Positions 6,471 through 12,900 of a stretch of 13,405 bases of DNA are shown piece after piece. The position numbers and the translations under genes are program-made. The stretch's first letter is position 1; every line of letters starts with the position of its first letter. The DNA is from Lentzea albidocapillata. Lineage in GTDB: Bacteria > Actinomycetota > Actinomycetes > Mycobacteriales > Pseudonocardiaceae. The notes under the pieces were generated by a model. The model worked only from the letters and a program-made list of their open reading frames with translations. It searched no databases and was not told the DNA's origin. The stretch covers positions 1 through 13,405 of the forward strand of contig NZ_JOEA01000043.1 in the NCBI RefSeq assembly GCF_000719115.1, in the 5' to 3' direction.

Positions 6471-6740
6471 ATGACCGCAGACGCCGTTGCCGAGAAGGAC
6501 ACGAAGCACTACGAGGTCGTCGTGAACGGGCGCACCAAGATCGTCACGACCGACGAGCTGACCTTCGAGGAGGTCGTGGGGCTGGCGTACGACCCGGTTC
6601 CGAGCGGGCCGAACTGGGTCTTCACCGTCACCTACCGCCGCGGGCACGGGAACAAGCCGGAGGGCACCCTCGCGCCTGGCGAGAGCGTCAAGGTCAAGAA
6701 GGGGATGATCTTCAATGTCACAGCGACTGATAAGTCGTGA
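6471..6740 (+). CDS. ubiquitin-like (multiubiquitin-family) protein, 89 aa
   Basis: A single beta-grasp, ubiquitin-like domain of the bacterial multiubiquitin family. The strands read HYEVVVNGRTKIVTTDELTFEEVVGLA, then GPNWVFTVTYRRG, and the characteristic loop NKPEGTLAPGESVKVKKGMIFNVTATDKS. Such proteins are thought to be activated by the E1-like enzyme encoded next to them. The C-terminus ends TDKS, with no terminal di-glycine, so direct ubiquitin-style conjugation would need trimming or another mechanism. The ATG at 6471 is preferred over the GTG at 6465, because AAGGAG (6460-6465) sits 5 nt before the ATG and overlaps the GTG. It is the first gene of a three-gene operon and overlaps the next by 26 nt. 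The family is recognised with good confidence; the modified target is unknown. Confidence 0.88.
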   Translation: MTADAVAEKDTKHYEVVVNGRTKIVTTDELTFEEVVGLAYDPVPSGPNWVFTVTYRRGHGNKPEGTLAPGESVKVKKGMIFNVTATDKS

Positions 6741-7917
6741 CCCAGCGCTCAAGCGACTACGGGATGAGGGCTACGACGTCTCGATCATCAACGGGTACCT
6801 CGTGGTCGGGCAGGTGCCCTATGTGACACCTGAACGTGAGGTCGCCTACGGCGCACTAGCCTGCGCGATCGGTGCCACCGGCGATGACGTCCTCCCGCCG
6901 ACCGACCACACGATGAGGTTCGTCGGCAAGCAACCCTGCATGAGCAACGGCGCCAGGTACGAGAAGATCATCAACCAGGAGGTCAACGAAGCCGTTGCCC
7001 CTGGGCTGGTCGCCACCTACTCGTTCTCTTGCAAGCCGCCGTCGGGGCAGTATGCCGACTACCACGAGAAGGTGACCACCTACATCGCCATTCTCGGCAC
7101 CGAGGCCCACGTGCTCGACCCGACGGCAACCGCACAGGCATTCCTGCCGGTCACCAGCGACGGGACCGATGGCTCGGTGTTCCACTACATCGACACCGCG
7201 TCCAGCCGCGCCGGCATCAACGCCACCAACGACAAGCTCCGCGGCCAGCGCATCGCCATCGTCGGGCTCGGCGGCACCGGCTCCCACATCCTCGACCTGG
7301 TCGCCAAGACGTGGGTCGAACAGATCCACCTCTACGACGACGACCTGCTCCAGCAGCACAACGCCTTCCGTACGCCCGGCGCACTCTCCGAGCAGGACCT
7401 CAAGTCCGCCAGCACCAAGGTCGCTTTCCTGGCAGCCACCTATTCCCGGCTCCGAACCGGCGTCGTGCCGCACGAGTACCGAGTCGACGAGCACAACGTG
7501 CACGAGCTGGTCGGCATGGACTTCGTCTTCCTGGCGCTCACCGATGGCGCTGCGAAGAAGATCATCGTCGACGCCCTCGAGCAGTACGACGTTGCGTTCA
7601 TCGACTGCGGCATGGGCTTGTACAAGGTCGGTGACGCACTGGCCGGTCAGGTCCGCGTCACCACCAGCACGCCCGACCAACGCGAGGACGCCCGCCAGCG
7701 GATCTCCTTCGTCGACGGCGAACAGGACGAATACTCGGAGAACATCCAGACCGCCGAGCTGAACTCCCTCAACGCGGATATGGCAGTGATCAAGTGGAAG
7801 AAGCTCAACGGCTTCTACCTGGACCTCGACCACGAACACAACACTGTCTATGTACTGGACGGCAACATGATGATCAACGAGGACAAGGACGGCGATGCGG
7901 ACCACGATCAGTCATGA
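6715..7917 (+). CDS. E1-like ThiF-family adenylyltransferase with N-terminal DUF6791-type domain, 400 aa
   Basis: Residues 170-390 are an E1/ThiF/MoeB-like adenylation domain: the ATP-binding loop GLGGTGS (184-190), the acidic strand end LYDDD (206-210), HNAFR (215-219) with the conserved N and R, and MDFVFLALTDG (268-278). Residues 1-165 match, as I recall, the DUF6791 domain that precedes ThiF in multiubiquitin loci, with FSCKPPSGQYADYHEKVTTYI as its most conserved stretch (C106, H117). E1-like enzymes adenylate the C-terminus of a ubiquitin-like protein and may form a thioester. The only ThiF-domain cysteine I find is C298 in FIDCGMGL, and I am not sure it is conserved. The ATG at 6715 follows AAGGGGA at 9 nt and lies inside the upstream gene, giving tight coupling. 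No separate E2 gene is present; the N-terminal domain may take that part, which is inference. Confidence 0.88.
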   Translation: MSQRLISRDPALKRLRDEGYDVSIINGYLVVGQVPYVTPEREVAYGALACAIGATGDDVLPPTDHTMRFVGKQPCMSNGARYEKIINQEVNEAVAPGLVATYSFSCKPPSGQYADYHEKVTTYIAILGTEAHVLDPTATAQAFLPVTSDGTDGSVFHYIDTASSRAGINATNDKLRGQRIAIVGLGGTGSHILDLVAKTWVEQIHLYDDDLLQQHNAFRTPGALSEQDLKSASTKVAFLAATYSRLRTGVVPHEYRVDEHNVHELVGMDFVFLALTDGAAKKIIVDALEQYDVAFIDCGMGLYKVGDALAGQVRVTTSTPDQREDARQRISFVDGEQDEYSENIQTAELNSLNADMAVIKWKKLNGFYLDLDHEHNTVYVLDGNMMINEDKDGDADHDQS

Positions 7918-8323
7918 GTTCGTGGACACGATCCCTGACCACCTCGATGACGGAGTCGTCTACATCAGCATCCCTTACGCGACGGCTGTGCACCGCTGCT
8001 GCTGCGGCTGCGGACACGAGGTCGTTACCCCGCTGCACCCGCGTCAGTGGTCACTGACCTTCGACGGCGAGTCCATCTCCCTGACGCCCTCCATCGGCAA
8101 CTGGAGCTTTCCGTGCCGATCCCACTACTGGGTCCGTACAGGGCGTGTCCATCGAGCGCACTCCTTTGCCGACGCCGAGATCGTTGATCTCCGGGTAGAT
8201 CAACGAGCCGAGCTCCTCGAACACTTCGAGCGACCTGCAGGTTCAGTCCCGGAGGAGACTGCCTCGCTCGCCGAGAGTTGGTGGAAGCGCCTGGCTCAAT
8301 GGCTTGGGCGTCGGTTTCGCTGA
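7895..8323 (+). CDS. DUF6527-family zinc-site protein, 142 aa
   Basis: The third gene of the ubiquitin-like operon. Residues 33-77 hold a probable zinc site: HRCCCGCG (C35, C36, C37, C39), then LTPSIGNWSFPCRSHYW with C74 and H77. This combination is what I remember for DUF6527 proteins, which regularly accompany multiubiquitin and ThiF genes. A treble-clef-like zinc fold has been proposed for partners of prokaryotic ubiquitin-like systems, so a ligase-adaptor role is possible but unproven here. The C-terminal 40 residues are charged, ending in an amphipathic, tryptophan-rich helix (ESWWKRLAQWLGRRFR) that could touch a membrane or partner. ATG at 7895 overlaps the E1 gene by 23 nt and has AAGGA about 6 nt upstream. 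The family call is fairly firm; the function is not known. Confidence 0.8.
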   Translation: MRTTISHEFVDTIPDHLDDGVVYISIPYATAVHRCCCGCGHEVVTPLHPRQWSLTFDGESISLTPSIGNWSFPCRSHYWVRTGRVHRAHSFADAEIVDLRVDQRAELLEHFERPAGSVPEETASLAESWWKRLAQWLGRRFR

Positions 8324-8341
8324 CGCCTGCGGGACAGGTCA
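8321..8341 (+). terminator. weak hairpin after the ubiquitin-like operon
   Basis: TGAC-gc-CTG, loop CGGGA, CAGGTCA: a 7-bp stem with a 2-nt bulge that begins at the stop codon. No T-run follows. It could terminate transcription before the convergent corA remnant, but the evidence is thin. Confidence 0.25.
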
Positions 8342-8363
8342 AGGTCCACAGTGGATGAATTGG

Positions 8364-9070
8364 TCAGCGCAGCCAGCCCTTGCGCTTGATGTACCACAAG
8401 GGGATGAGTGCGGCGATGAACGTGAGCACGGTGGTGATCAGGAAGCCGTGCTCCCACGCGAGCTCGGGCATCACGGTGAAGTTCATGCCGTAGAACGTGG
8501 CGATCAGCGTCGGAGGCAGGAACACCGCGGTGATGATGGTGAAGACCTTGACGATCTGGTTCTGCTTGACGTCCAGCGAGGGCATGATCGACTGCTGGAG
8601 ATAGCCGACTTTCTCGTGCTCATAGCTCGCGTGTTCCTTCACGCCGTCGATGTCGGCGACGAGGATGTCGACCAGCGGGCCGACGTGCGTGTCGCCGGCG
8701 CCGATCTCGGCGCGCAGGTGGCGGGCGGCGCGGGCCAGGAGCAGCTGGGACTCCTGGGATCTGGAGACGATTTCCTCGGCCTCGTTCATCCGTTCGATGG
8801 TGTCCTGCATGTCGGTGACGCCGATCTCGCGGCCGCGTTGGTCGTATCCGTTGGTGGCCATGGCGATCTCGTCGCTCATCGCCTCGAGTGCGTCGCTGGC
8901 GTAGTCGATGACGCGTTCGGATGCTTCGTTGAGTGCGTACTGCGGTGCGCACATGACGCCGCGGGGTTTGGTTGAGTTTCGGGGTGCGGCGCATCCGGGC
9001 GATGGCCTTGTCGAACACCGCGAAGTGCTTGGCGGGCTGCAGGATGATGAGCTTGTCGTGGCCGAGGGCC
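8364..9070 (-). pseudogene. CorA-type magnesium transporter remnant (N-terminus missing, frameshifted)
   Basis: The last 196 codons (8364-8954) encode the C-terminal half of a CorA protein: a long helix, then two membrane helices, the first ending in the signature YGMNFTVMPEL (GMN motif), and the basic ending YIKRKGWLR. CorA proteins are pentameric inner-membrane Mg2+ channels usually well over 300 residues long. Upstream, related sequence continues in another frame from about 9067 to 8970 (GHDKLIILQPAKHFAVFDKA, IARMRRTPKLN), so a frameshift near 8960-8970 separates it from the ATG at 8954. Further upstream the match stops abruptly where DUF4360 sequence begins. Without the soluble N-terminal domain the protein is unlikely to work, though a truncated product from 8954 could be made. 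It converges on the ubiquitin-like operon with 40 bp between. Confidence 0.8.
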
Positions 9071-9310
9071 CTGTGGGTAGCTCACCTGGACGGCGAGCTG
9101 GCAGTTCTTCCGAAAGTCAGTCGGGTCGGATTTGCCTCCAGCCTCGGCGAGGAAGTGGCTGTAGGCCACGGTGAACGCCGTCTTGTTGGCAGCCGCGGCG
9201 ACCGCGGTCGCCACCTCGACGATGATCTTTCCGGGCGGCGGCGAACTGTCCGCTGCTATGGGCATTACCGTGGCCAGCACGAGCGCAGCGGCCGTCGTCG
9301 CGCTGAGCAT
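9068..9310 (-). pseudogene. DUF4360 secreted protein remnant, N-terminal part only
   Basis: The ATG at 9310, with AAAGG about 7 nt upstream, opens a signal-peptide-like stretch (MLSATTAAALVLATVMP), then PPPGKIIVEVATAV, TAFTVAYSHFLAEAGG and the diagnostic PTDFRKNCQLAVQVSYPQG of DUF4360 proteins. DUF4360 proteins are small secreted proteins of unknown function with conserved cysteines. The family's usual GSGCP...AVAVSPDN segment before TAFTV is missing (an internal deletion of roughly 14 residues including a cysteine). Everything after YPQG is replaced by out-of-frame corA sequence. This is a fusion scar rather than a working gene, although the frame stays open to 8876. Confidence 0.75.
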
Positions 9311-9611
9311 CCTCTTGCCTTTCAGACGTCATCAGCGGCGGCGGGGCCAGAAAGTAGCGTGATGACGCGTCTCGCAAAGGTTCCCAGCTTCCTTGCGAAA
9401 ACCTGACGATTACCGCATTCACCTCCGACGCGAACTCGCTGGCCCGCGCCGGCAGAGTTCCGTGCTCTCACGGACGAGGGTGGCGTGGCGCGCGGCGGGT
9501 GCAGGGTCGCGCAGCGCCAGCTTCGCGCCGATGAGGGTGCAGCGGACACCCATCCTGCCCGTGATCGTGTTCTCGACGGCCGAATACCGCCGGGTTGATG
9601 CGCCTCGTCGA
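9311..9611. other. region without a supported gene
   Basis: Open frames exist on both strands but none looks like a known protein. A minus-strand frame at about 9430-9590 (MGVRCTLIGAKLALRDP...) has mildly coding-like composition and could be another relic. The imperfect dyad CGCAAAGG / CCTTGCG near 9373-9398 has no obvious role. I see no promoter I would defend. Confidence 0.4.
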
Positions 9612-9658
9612 AACGGCGTCTCTCCGCTCCAGTTGAGCGGGAACGGAGAGACGCCGTT
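9612..9658 (-). terminator. strong hairpin terminator of the choice-of-anchor B gene
   Basis: AACGGCGTCTCTCCG (9612-9626) pairs perfectly with CGGAGAGACGCCGTT (9644-9658): 15 bp with a 17-nt loop, starting 10 bp beyond the gene's stop codon. On the minus strand only a short TTT follows the stem, as is common in high-GC actinobacteria. Confidence 0.85.
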
Positions 9659-9668
9659 GCGGTGGTTC

Positions 9669-11537
9669 CTACGAGGTCAAAGTCCAGCTGTTGATGTAGC
9701 CGGTGTCCGCGTTGGCCCGGTCCTGCACGCGCAACTTCCAGGTCCCGTTGCGGAGTTCGCTGGAGAGGTTGACGGTGTAGGTCCGGTTGATGTTGTCGGC
9801 CGAGCCGCCGCCGCGGTTGTGCAGGTTGTAGGCGGTGCCATCGGGGGCGACGAGGTCGACGATGAGGTCACCGATGTAGGTGTGCACGATGTTGACGGCG
9901 ACCGACGAGGTGGCGGAGCCGTTGCCGGAGCACCCGGAGATCGTGACGGGGGACTCGGCCGTGCTGTTGTCCTGGATCGGAACGTCGTTGGGGTTGGTGG
10001 CCGCGGAGCAACCCGCGCCGTTGACGGTCAGCGTGTAGGTGGTCGTACGCGTGGCTGAGGGCGCGGTGCCGGTGACGGTGACCGAGTAGGTCCCCGGCGG
10101 GGTCGAGGCGCCGGTCGAGATGGTGAGTGTCGACGAGTTGCCCGCGGTCACCGAACTCGGGCTAAACGATGCCGTGGTTCCGGAGGGCAGGCCGCTCGCG
10201 GTGAGCGACACCGTTTCCGCGGATCCGCTGCGGACGCTCGTGTTCACCGTCGTGGTGACCGAACCGCCGGGGTTGGTCGAGCCCGAGGAGGGCGATGTGC
10301 CGATGGTGAAGTCGTTGGAGGGGGTGGAGAGATTGGGCTTCACCACGAAGAGACCGCCTTCGATGGTGAAGACGGCGACGTTGCCGCTCGGGTAGTACGG
10401 GTAGTTCGTCCACGTGCCGTTGAAGCCGGCGGTGTTGCTGGACGGGTAGATGTCGAAGTACGCGGCTTCGGACATCGTGGTCGGGGTGGCGACGTTGGCC
10501 AGGTCGACGATGCGCAGCCCGGCCTTGTAGTTGGACTGGTACGAATAGTTGCCCTTGATCCACTGGTTGTGGTCCGAGGCTGCCGTGGGGCCGGTGAAGG
10601 TGCCGACGAGCACAGGGTTGGTCAGGTCGGCGACGCTCCAGACGTAGGTGCGGGTGTTGCCGCCGTTGTTGGTTTCGTCGGTTTCGTCGTCGAGAAGGAA
10701 GTACCGGTGGTCCTCGGTGAACACGCCCTGGTGGACGTAGCCGCGGCCGGTGTAGGTCTTGCGGGACAGCTGTACGGGGCTCGACTTGCTGGTCACGTCG
10801 AAGAAGGTCAGCGTGTCCTCATTGGCCCCGGCGAGGATTTCCTTGCCCTGGTAGCGGGTGTCGGGTCCGCGGTAGATGACGGCTGTCGAGTCGTGTGAGT
10901 ACCCGTCGCCGCTGATGCAGCCGGCGAACGCCGGCGAGAGCCGGTTGGTCAGGCTGTAGGCACGCGGTCCGCCGGAGCAGGTGGTGGAGCCGTTGACGTA
11001 CAGGAAGCCGGTTTCCGCGTTGACGCTGACTGTGTGGGCTCGCGTGAACGAGGTGTCGCGGGCGTCCGCGCTGAAGGTCACCGGAGGTGAGGTGACCGAA
11101 CGCAGGCGGGCGAGGTCGAAGATCTGCAGGCCGTGGCTGCCGTTGTTGTCGGAGACGATGTAGACCGTGTTGTTGTGGACGGTCAGCTCGCGCCAGCTGG
11201 ACGAGCCGGTGGCCGTGGGCAGGTTGCCCAGGTAGACGGGGCTGGTGGGCGTGCTGATGTCGACGAACGACGTGCCGTTCGTCCTGGCGACGATCGCGTA
11301 TTCCTTGCCGGTGGCCGAATCGGTCCAGCCCCAGCCTCCGCTGCCGGAGCCGCCGCCCATGGCGGACAGCGGCAGGTTCGACTGCAGGTCGATGTTGCGG
11401 CACGGGTAGTTGCCGGCCATGCCGTTGGTGCAGGGGACGGCCGCAGCGGCTTGGACGGGTGCGGCTGCGGCCGATGGGGTGAAGGGAACGGCCAGGGCGA
11501 AGGCCGCCAGCACCGTCAAGATCGATCTCTTCAACAT
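9669..11537 (-). CDS. secreted choice-of-anchor B family protein with Ig-like and P domains, 622 aa
   Basis: An exported protein. Residues 1-26 are a Sec signal peptide (MLKRSILTVLAAFALAV..AAAA). Residues about 35-400 are a beta-propeller-like region of repeated strands (FVDISTPTSPVYLGNLPT, LQIFDLARL, LRIVDLANVATP) with the acidic LLDDETDETNNGG (281-293) typical of choice-of-anchor B proteins. Residues about 410-507 form an Ig-like domain (SGLPSGTTASFSP, PPGTYSVTVTGTA). Residues 510-622 are a P (proprotein convertase) domain: VPIQDNSTAESPVTISG, HTYIGDLIVDLVAPDGT, NGTWKLRVQDRANADTGYINSWTL. P domains usually follow subtilisin-like proteases, but no protease domain is present, so here it probably serves binding or stability. 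ATG 11537 is chosen over 11552 because GGGAGA sits 7 nt before it. A 15-bp terminator hairpin follows. It acts outside the cell; its ligand is unknown. Confidence 0.9.
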   Translation of the reverse strand: MLKRSILTVLAAFALAVPFTPSAAAAPVQAAAAVPCTNGMAGNYPCRNIDLQSNLPLSAMGGGSGSGGWGWTDSATGKEYAIVARTNGTSFVDISTPTSPVYLGNLPTATGSSSWRELTVHNNTVYIVSDNNGSHGLQIFDLARLRSVTSPPVTFSADARDTSFTRAHTVSVNAETGFLYVNGSTTCSGGPRAYSLTNRLSPAFAGCISGDGYSHDSTAVIYRGPDTRYQGKEILAGANEDTLTFFDVTSKSSPVQLSRKTYTGRGYVHQGVFTEDHRYFLLDDETDETNNGGNTRTYVWSVADLTNPVLVGTFTGPTAASDHNQWIKGNYSYQSNYKAGLRIVDLANVATPTTMSEAAYFDIYPSSNTAGFNGTWTNYPYYPSGNVAVFTIEGGLFVVKPNLSTPSNDFTIGTSPSSGSTNPGGSVTTTVNTSVRSGSAETVSLTASGLPSGTTASFSPSSVTAGNSSTLTISTGASTPPGTYSVTVTGTAPSATRTTTYTLTVNGAGCSAATNPNDVPIQDNSTAESPVTISGCSGNGSATSSVAVNIVHTYIGDLIVDLVAPDGTAYNLHNRGGGSADNINRTYTVNLSSELRNGTWKLRVQDRANADTGYINSWTLTS

Positions 11538-11790
11538 GCTCGGTTCTCCCATGCAGGGTTGGGTTGAACGTCAGTACATGCGGTGGTGCGGCTGCAAAAA
11601 TCCATGACGAGCCCTCGTGTGCGGTAGGGCCGATGTGAGGGTTCTGGCGCCAGGCGTGCACGCATGCGAGCGTCTTGTACTGCATTGGATGGAAGATGCA
11701 ACGATTCAGTCTCGTACTAGCCGCTGTAGTTGATGGCGGCGCGGAATGCCGTGCTACTACTCCTCGTAGTGGATTCAACCGCCCTTGCTC
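11538..11790. other. divergent intergenic region
   Basis: The space between two divergent genes. On the minus strand TTGCAT and TACAAG (16-bp spacer, about 11670-11700) could be a weak promoter for the secreted protein, giving a leader of about 140 nt. Two dyads described separately lie at 11716-11770. Nothing coding is supported. Confidence 0.35.
11716..11770. promoter_or_regulatory. two equal-geometry dyads (ACTA-N7-TAGT), possible BlaI-type operators
   Basis: ACTA-GCCGCTG-TAGT at 11716-11730 and ACTA-CTCCTCG-TAGT at 11756-11770 (the second extends to ACTAC-N5-GTAGT) have the same geometry and centres 40 bp apart, near four helical turns. BlaI/MecI repressors bind dyads with ACTAC...GTAGT arms (spacing 4 in the staphylococcal case, so slightly different here). 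An M56 gene, the usual BlaI partner, lies at the right edge. The operator call is inference. Confidence 0.4.
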
Positions 11791-11819
11791 TTGACCTGGA
11801 TACCCGGTAGGGGTAACTC
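11791..11819 (+). promoter_or_regulatory. promoter with CsoR-type copper operator in its spacer
   Basis: TTGACC (11791-11796) and TAACTC (11814-11819) are 17 bp apart. Between and overlapping them lies ATACCCGGTAGGGGTAA (11800-11816), which agrees at 14 of 17 positions with the CsoR operator form I know, ATACCCCCTAGGGGTAT. A further ATACCCC (11823-11829) follows. CsoR-family repressors leave such sites when Cu(I) binds, so the downstream gene is probably copper-induced. Confidence 0.65.
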
Positions 11820-11856
11820 TGAATACCCCAGGCCCGTATCAACGGAAGGATGCGGC

Positions 11857-12900
11857 ATGTCCGTCTTGAGCGATGAGCGACGCCGTGACCTGATCACCGG
11901 AGCGATCGGGACGTGGCTCGTGGTCGCGCTCGTGAGTGACGGCTGGGCGCACCTCAACGTGCCGGAGCTGGAGAGCTTCTTCACGCCGTGGCATGGCGCG
12001 CTCTACGCGGGGTTCGCGGCGATGGCCGGGTGGATCGCGCTGCTCGCGTGGAGGTCTCGCGGCGCGGGGAGCTCGGTGCTGGGTGGGTTGCCGCGCGGGT
12101 ATCGCGGTGCGGCGGCCGGCGTACTCGTCTTCGGCGTGGGTGGAGTCGCTGACCTGGTGTGGCACGAGATCTTCGGAATCGAGGTGGCGGTCGACGCGCT
12201 GGTCAGCCCGAGTCACCTCGTGCTCGGCGTCGGCGGGCTGCTCATGCTGAGCGGTCCTCTTCGGGCAAGTGGAGTGCTGAGTGAGGACAGGCTGTGGCCG
12301 GCAACGGCCGTGCTGTCGCTGGTTCTGTCCACTTCCCTTGTGGCGTTCTTCCTGCAGTACACCTCGCCGTTCCCGATGCCGGCGGTCGTCGAGTCGTTCA
12401 TCCCGACCCCTGAAGGCACGCCGGGACACATCGAGGCCGAGATGGTCGTCATCGCCGGCTTGAGCGGCTATCTGGTCACCACAGTGCTGTTCACCCTGCC
12501 GTTGTTGCTGATCTTGCGCAGCAGGGAGCGGTTCGCCGCACCGGTGACCGTGCTCATTGGACCGATCGCGTGGCTGCCGGTCGCCGTTGTCGGGTTCCCT
12601 TGGGTGCCAGTGGCCGGTGCTGTCGGGGCGACGGCGGGTGCGATCGTTGCTGACCTTCTGCTGGCACGTGTGCGCTTCGCGCTGCCGATCGTCGCCGGTG
12701 GCGTGCCGGTGTTGGTGTGGAGCGGTCAGCTGGCCGGACTCGCGATGGCGGATGCGCTGCGCTGGCCGGTGTCGCTGTGGGCGGGTGCGGTCGTGCTCGC
12801 CGGCTTCGCTGGTGCGGCGGTCGGCTTGCTGGCGTCGGTGGGCGTCAGCTCGGCGAACAGGTCAGCAGCATCAGCGCGAACATCGCTGCGGACGCGGTGA
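11857..12900 (+). CDS. multi-pass membrane protein with conserved-looking histidines, probably copper-linked, 347 aa
   Basis: An integral membrane protein with roughly eight to nine hydrophobic helices. Near or within the first helices it has motifs rich in potential metal ligands: SDGWAH (27-32), FFTPWH (41-46), WHEIFGIE (102-109) and SPSH (117-120), giving H32, H46, H103 and H120 plus D28, E104 and E109. I recall unnamed actinobacterial proteins with the same DGWAH...TPWH...WHE.FGIE...SP.HL pattern but no assigned function. ATG 11857 has GGAAGGA 6 nt upstream. The promoter holds a CsoR-type operator, suggesting a role in copper handling, which is inference. The last 18 codons overlap the end of the convergent M56 gene by 56 bp, and the polar tail (SSANRSAASARTSLRTR) is not helix-like. 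Confidence 0.75.
   Translation: MSVLSDERRRDLITGAIGTWLVVALVSDGWAHLNVPELESFFTPWHGALYAGFAAMAGWIALLAWRSRGAGSSVLGGLPRGYRGAAAGVLVFGVGGVADLVWHEIFGIEVAVDALVSPSHLVLGVGGLLMLSGPLRASGVLSEDRLWPATAVLSLVLSTSLVAFFLQYTSPFPMPAVVESFIPTPEGTPGHIEAEMVVIAGLSGYLVTTVLFTLPLLLILRSRERFAAPVTVLIGPIAWLPVAVVGFPWVPVAGAVGATAGAIVADLLLARVRFALPIVAGGVPVLVWSGQLAGLAMADALRWPVSLWAGAVVLAGFAGAAVGLLASVGVSSANRSAASARTSLRTR

Noticed and set aside
6856..7905. 349-codon open frame antisense to the E1-like gene
   Set aside because: It is valine/aspartate-rich shadow sequence without family motifs, whereas the sense strand has clear ThiF motifs.
9430..9590. Minus-strand frame MGVRCTLIGAKLALRDP as a small gene
   Set aside because: No family recognised, no ribosome-binding site and it is out of context; kept only as a possible relic.
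10819..11778. 319-codon frame overlapping the secreted protein gene on the same strand
   Set aside because: Arginine/histidine/proline-rich shadow of a gene with a signal peptide and recognisable domains.
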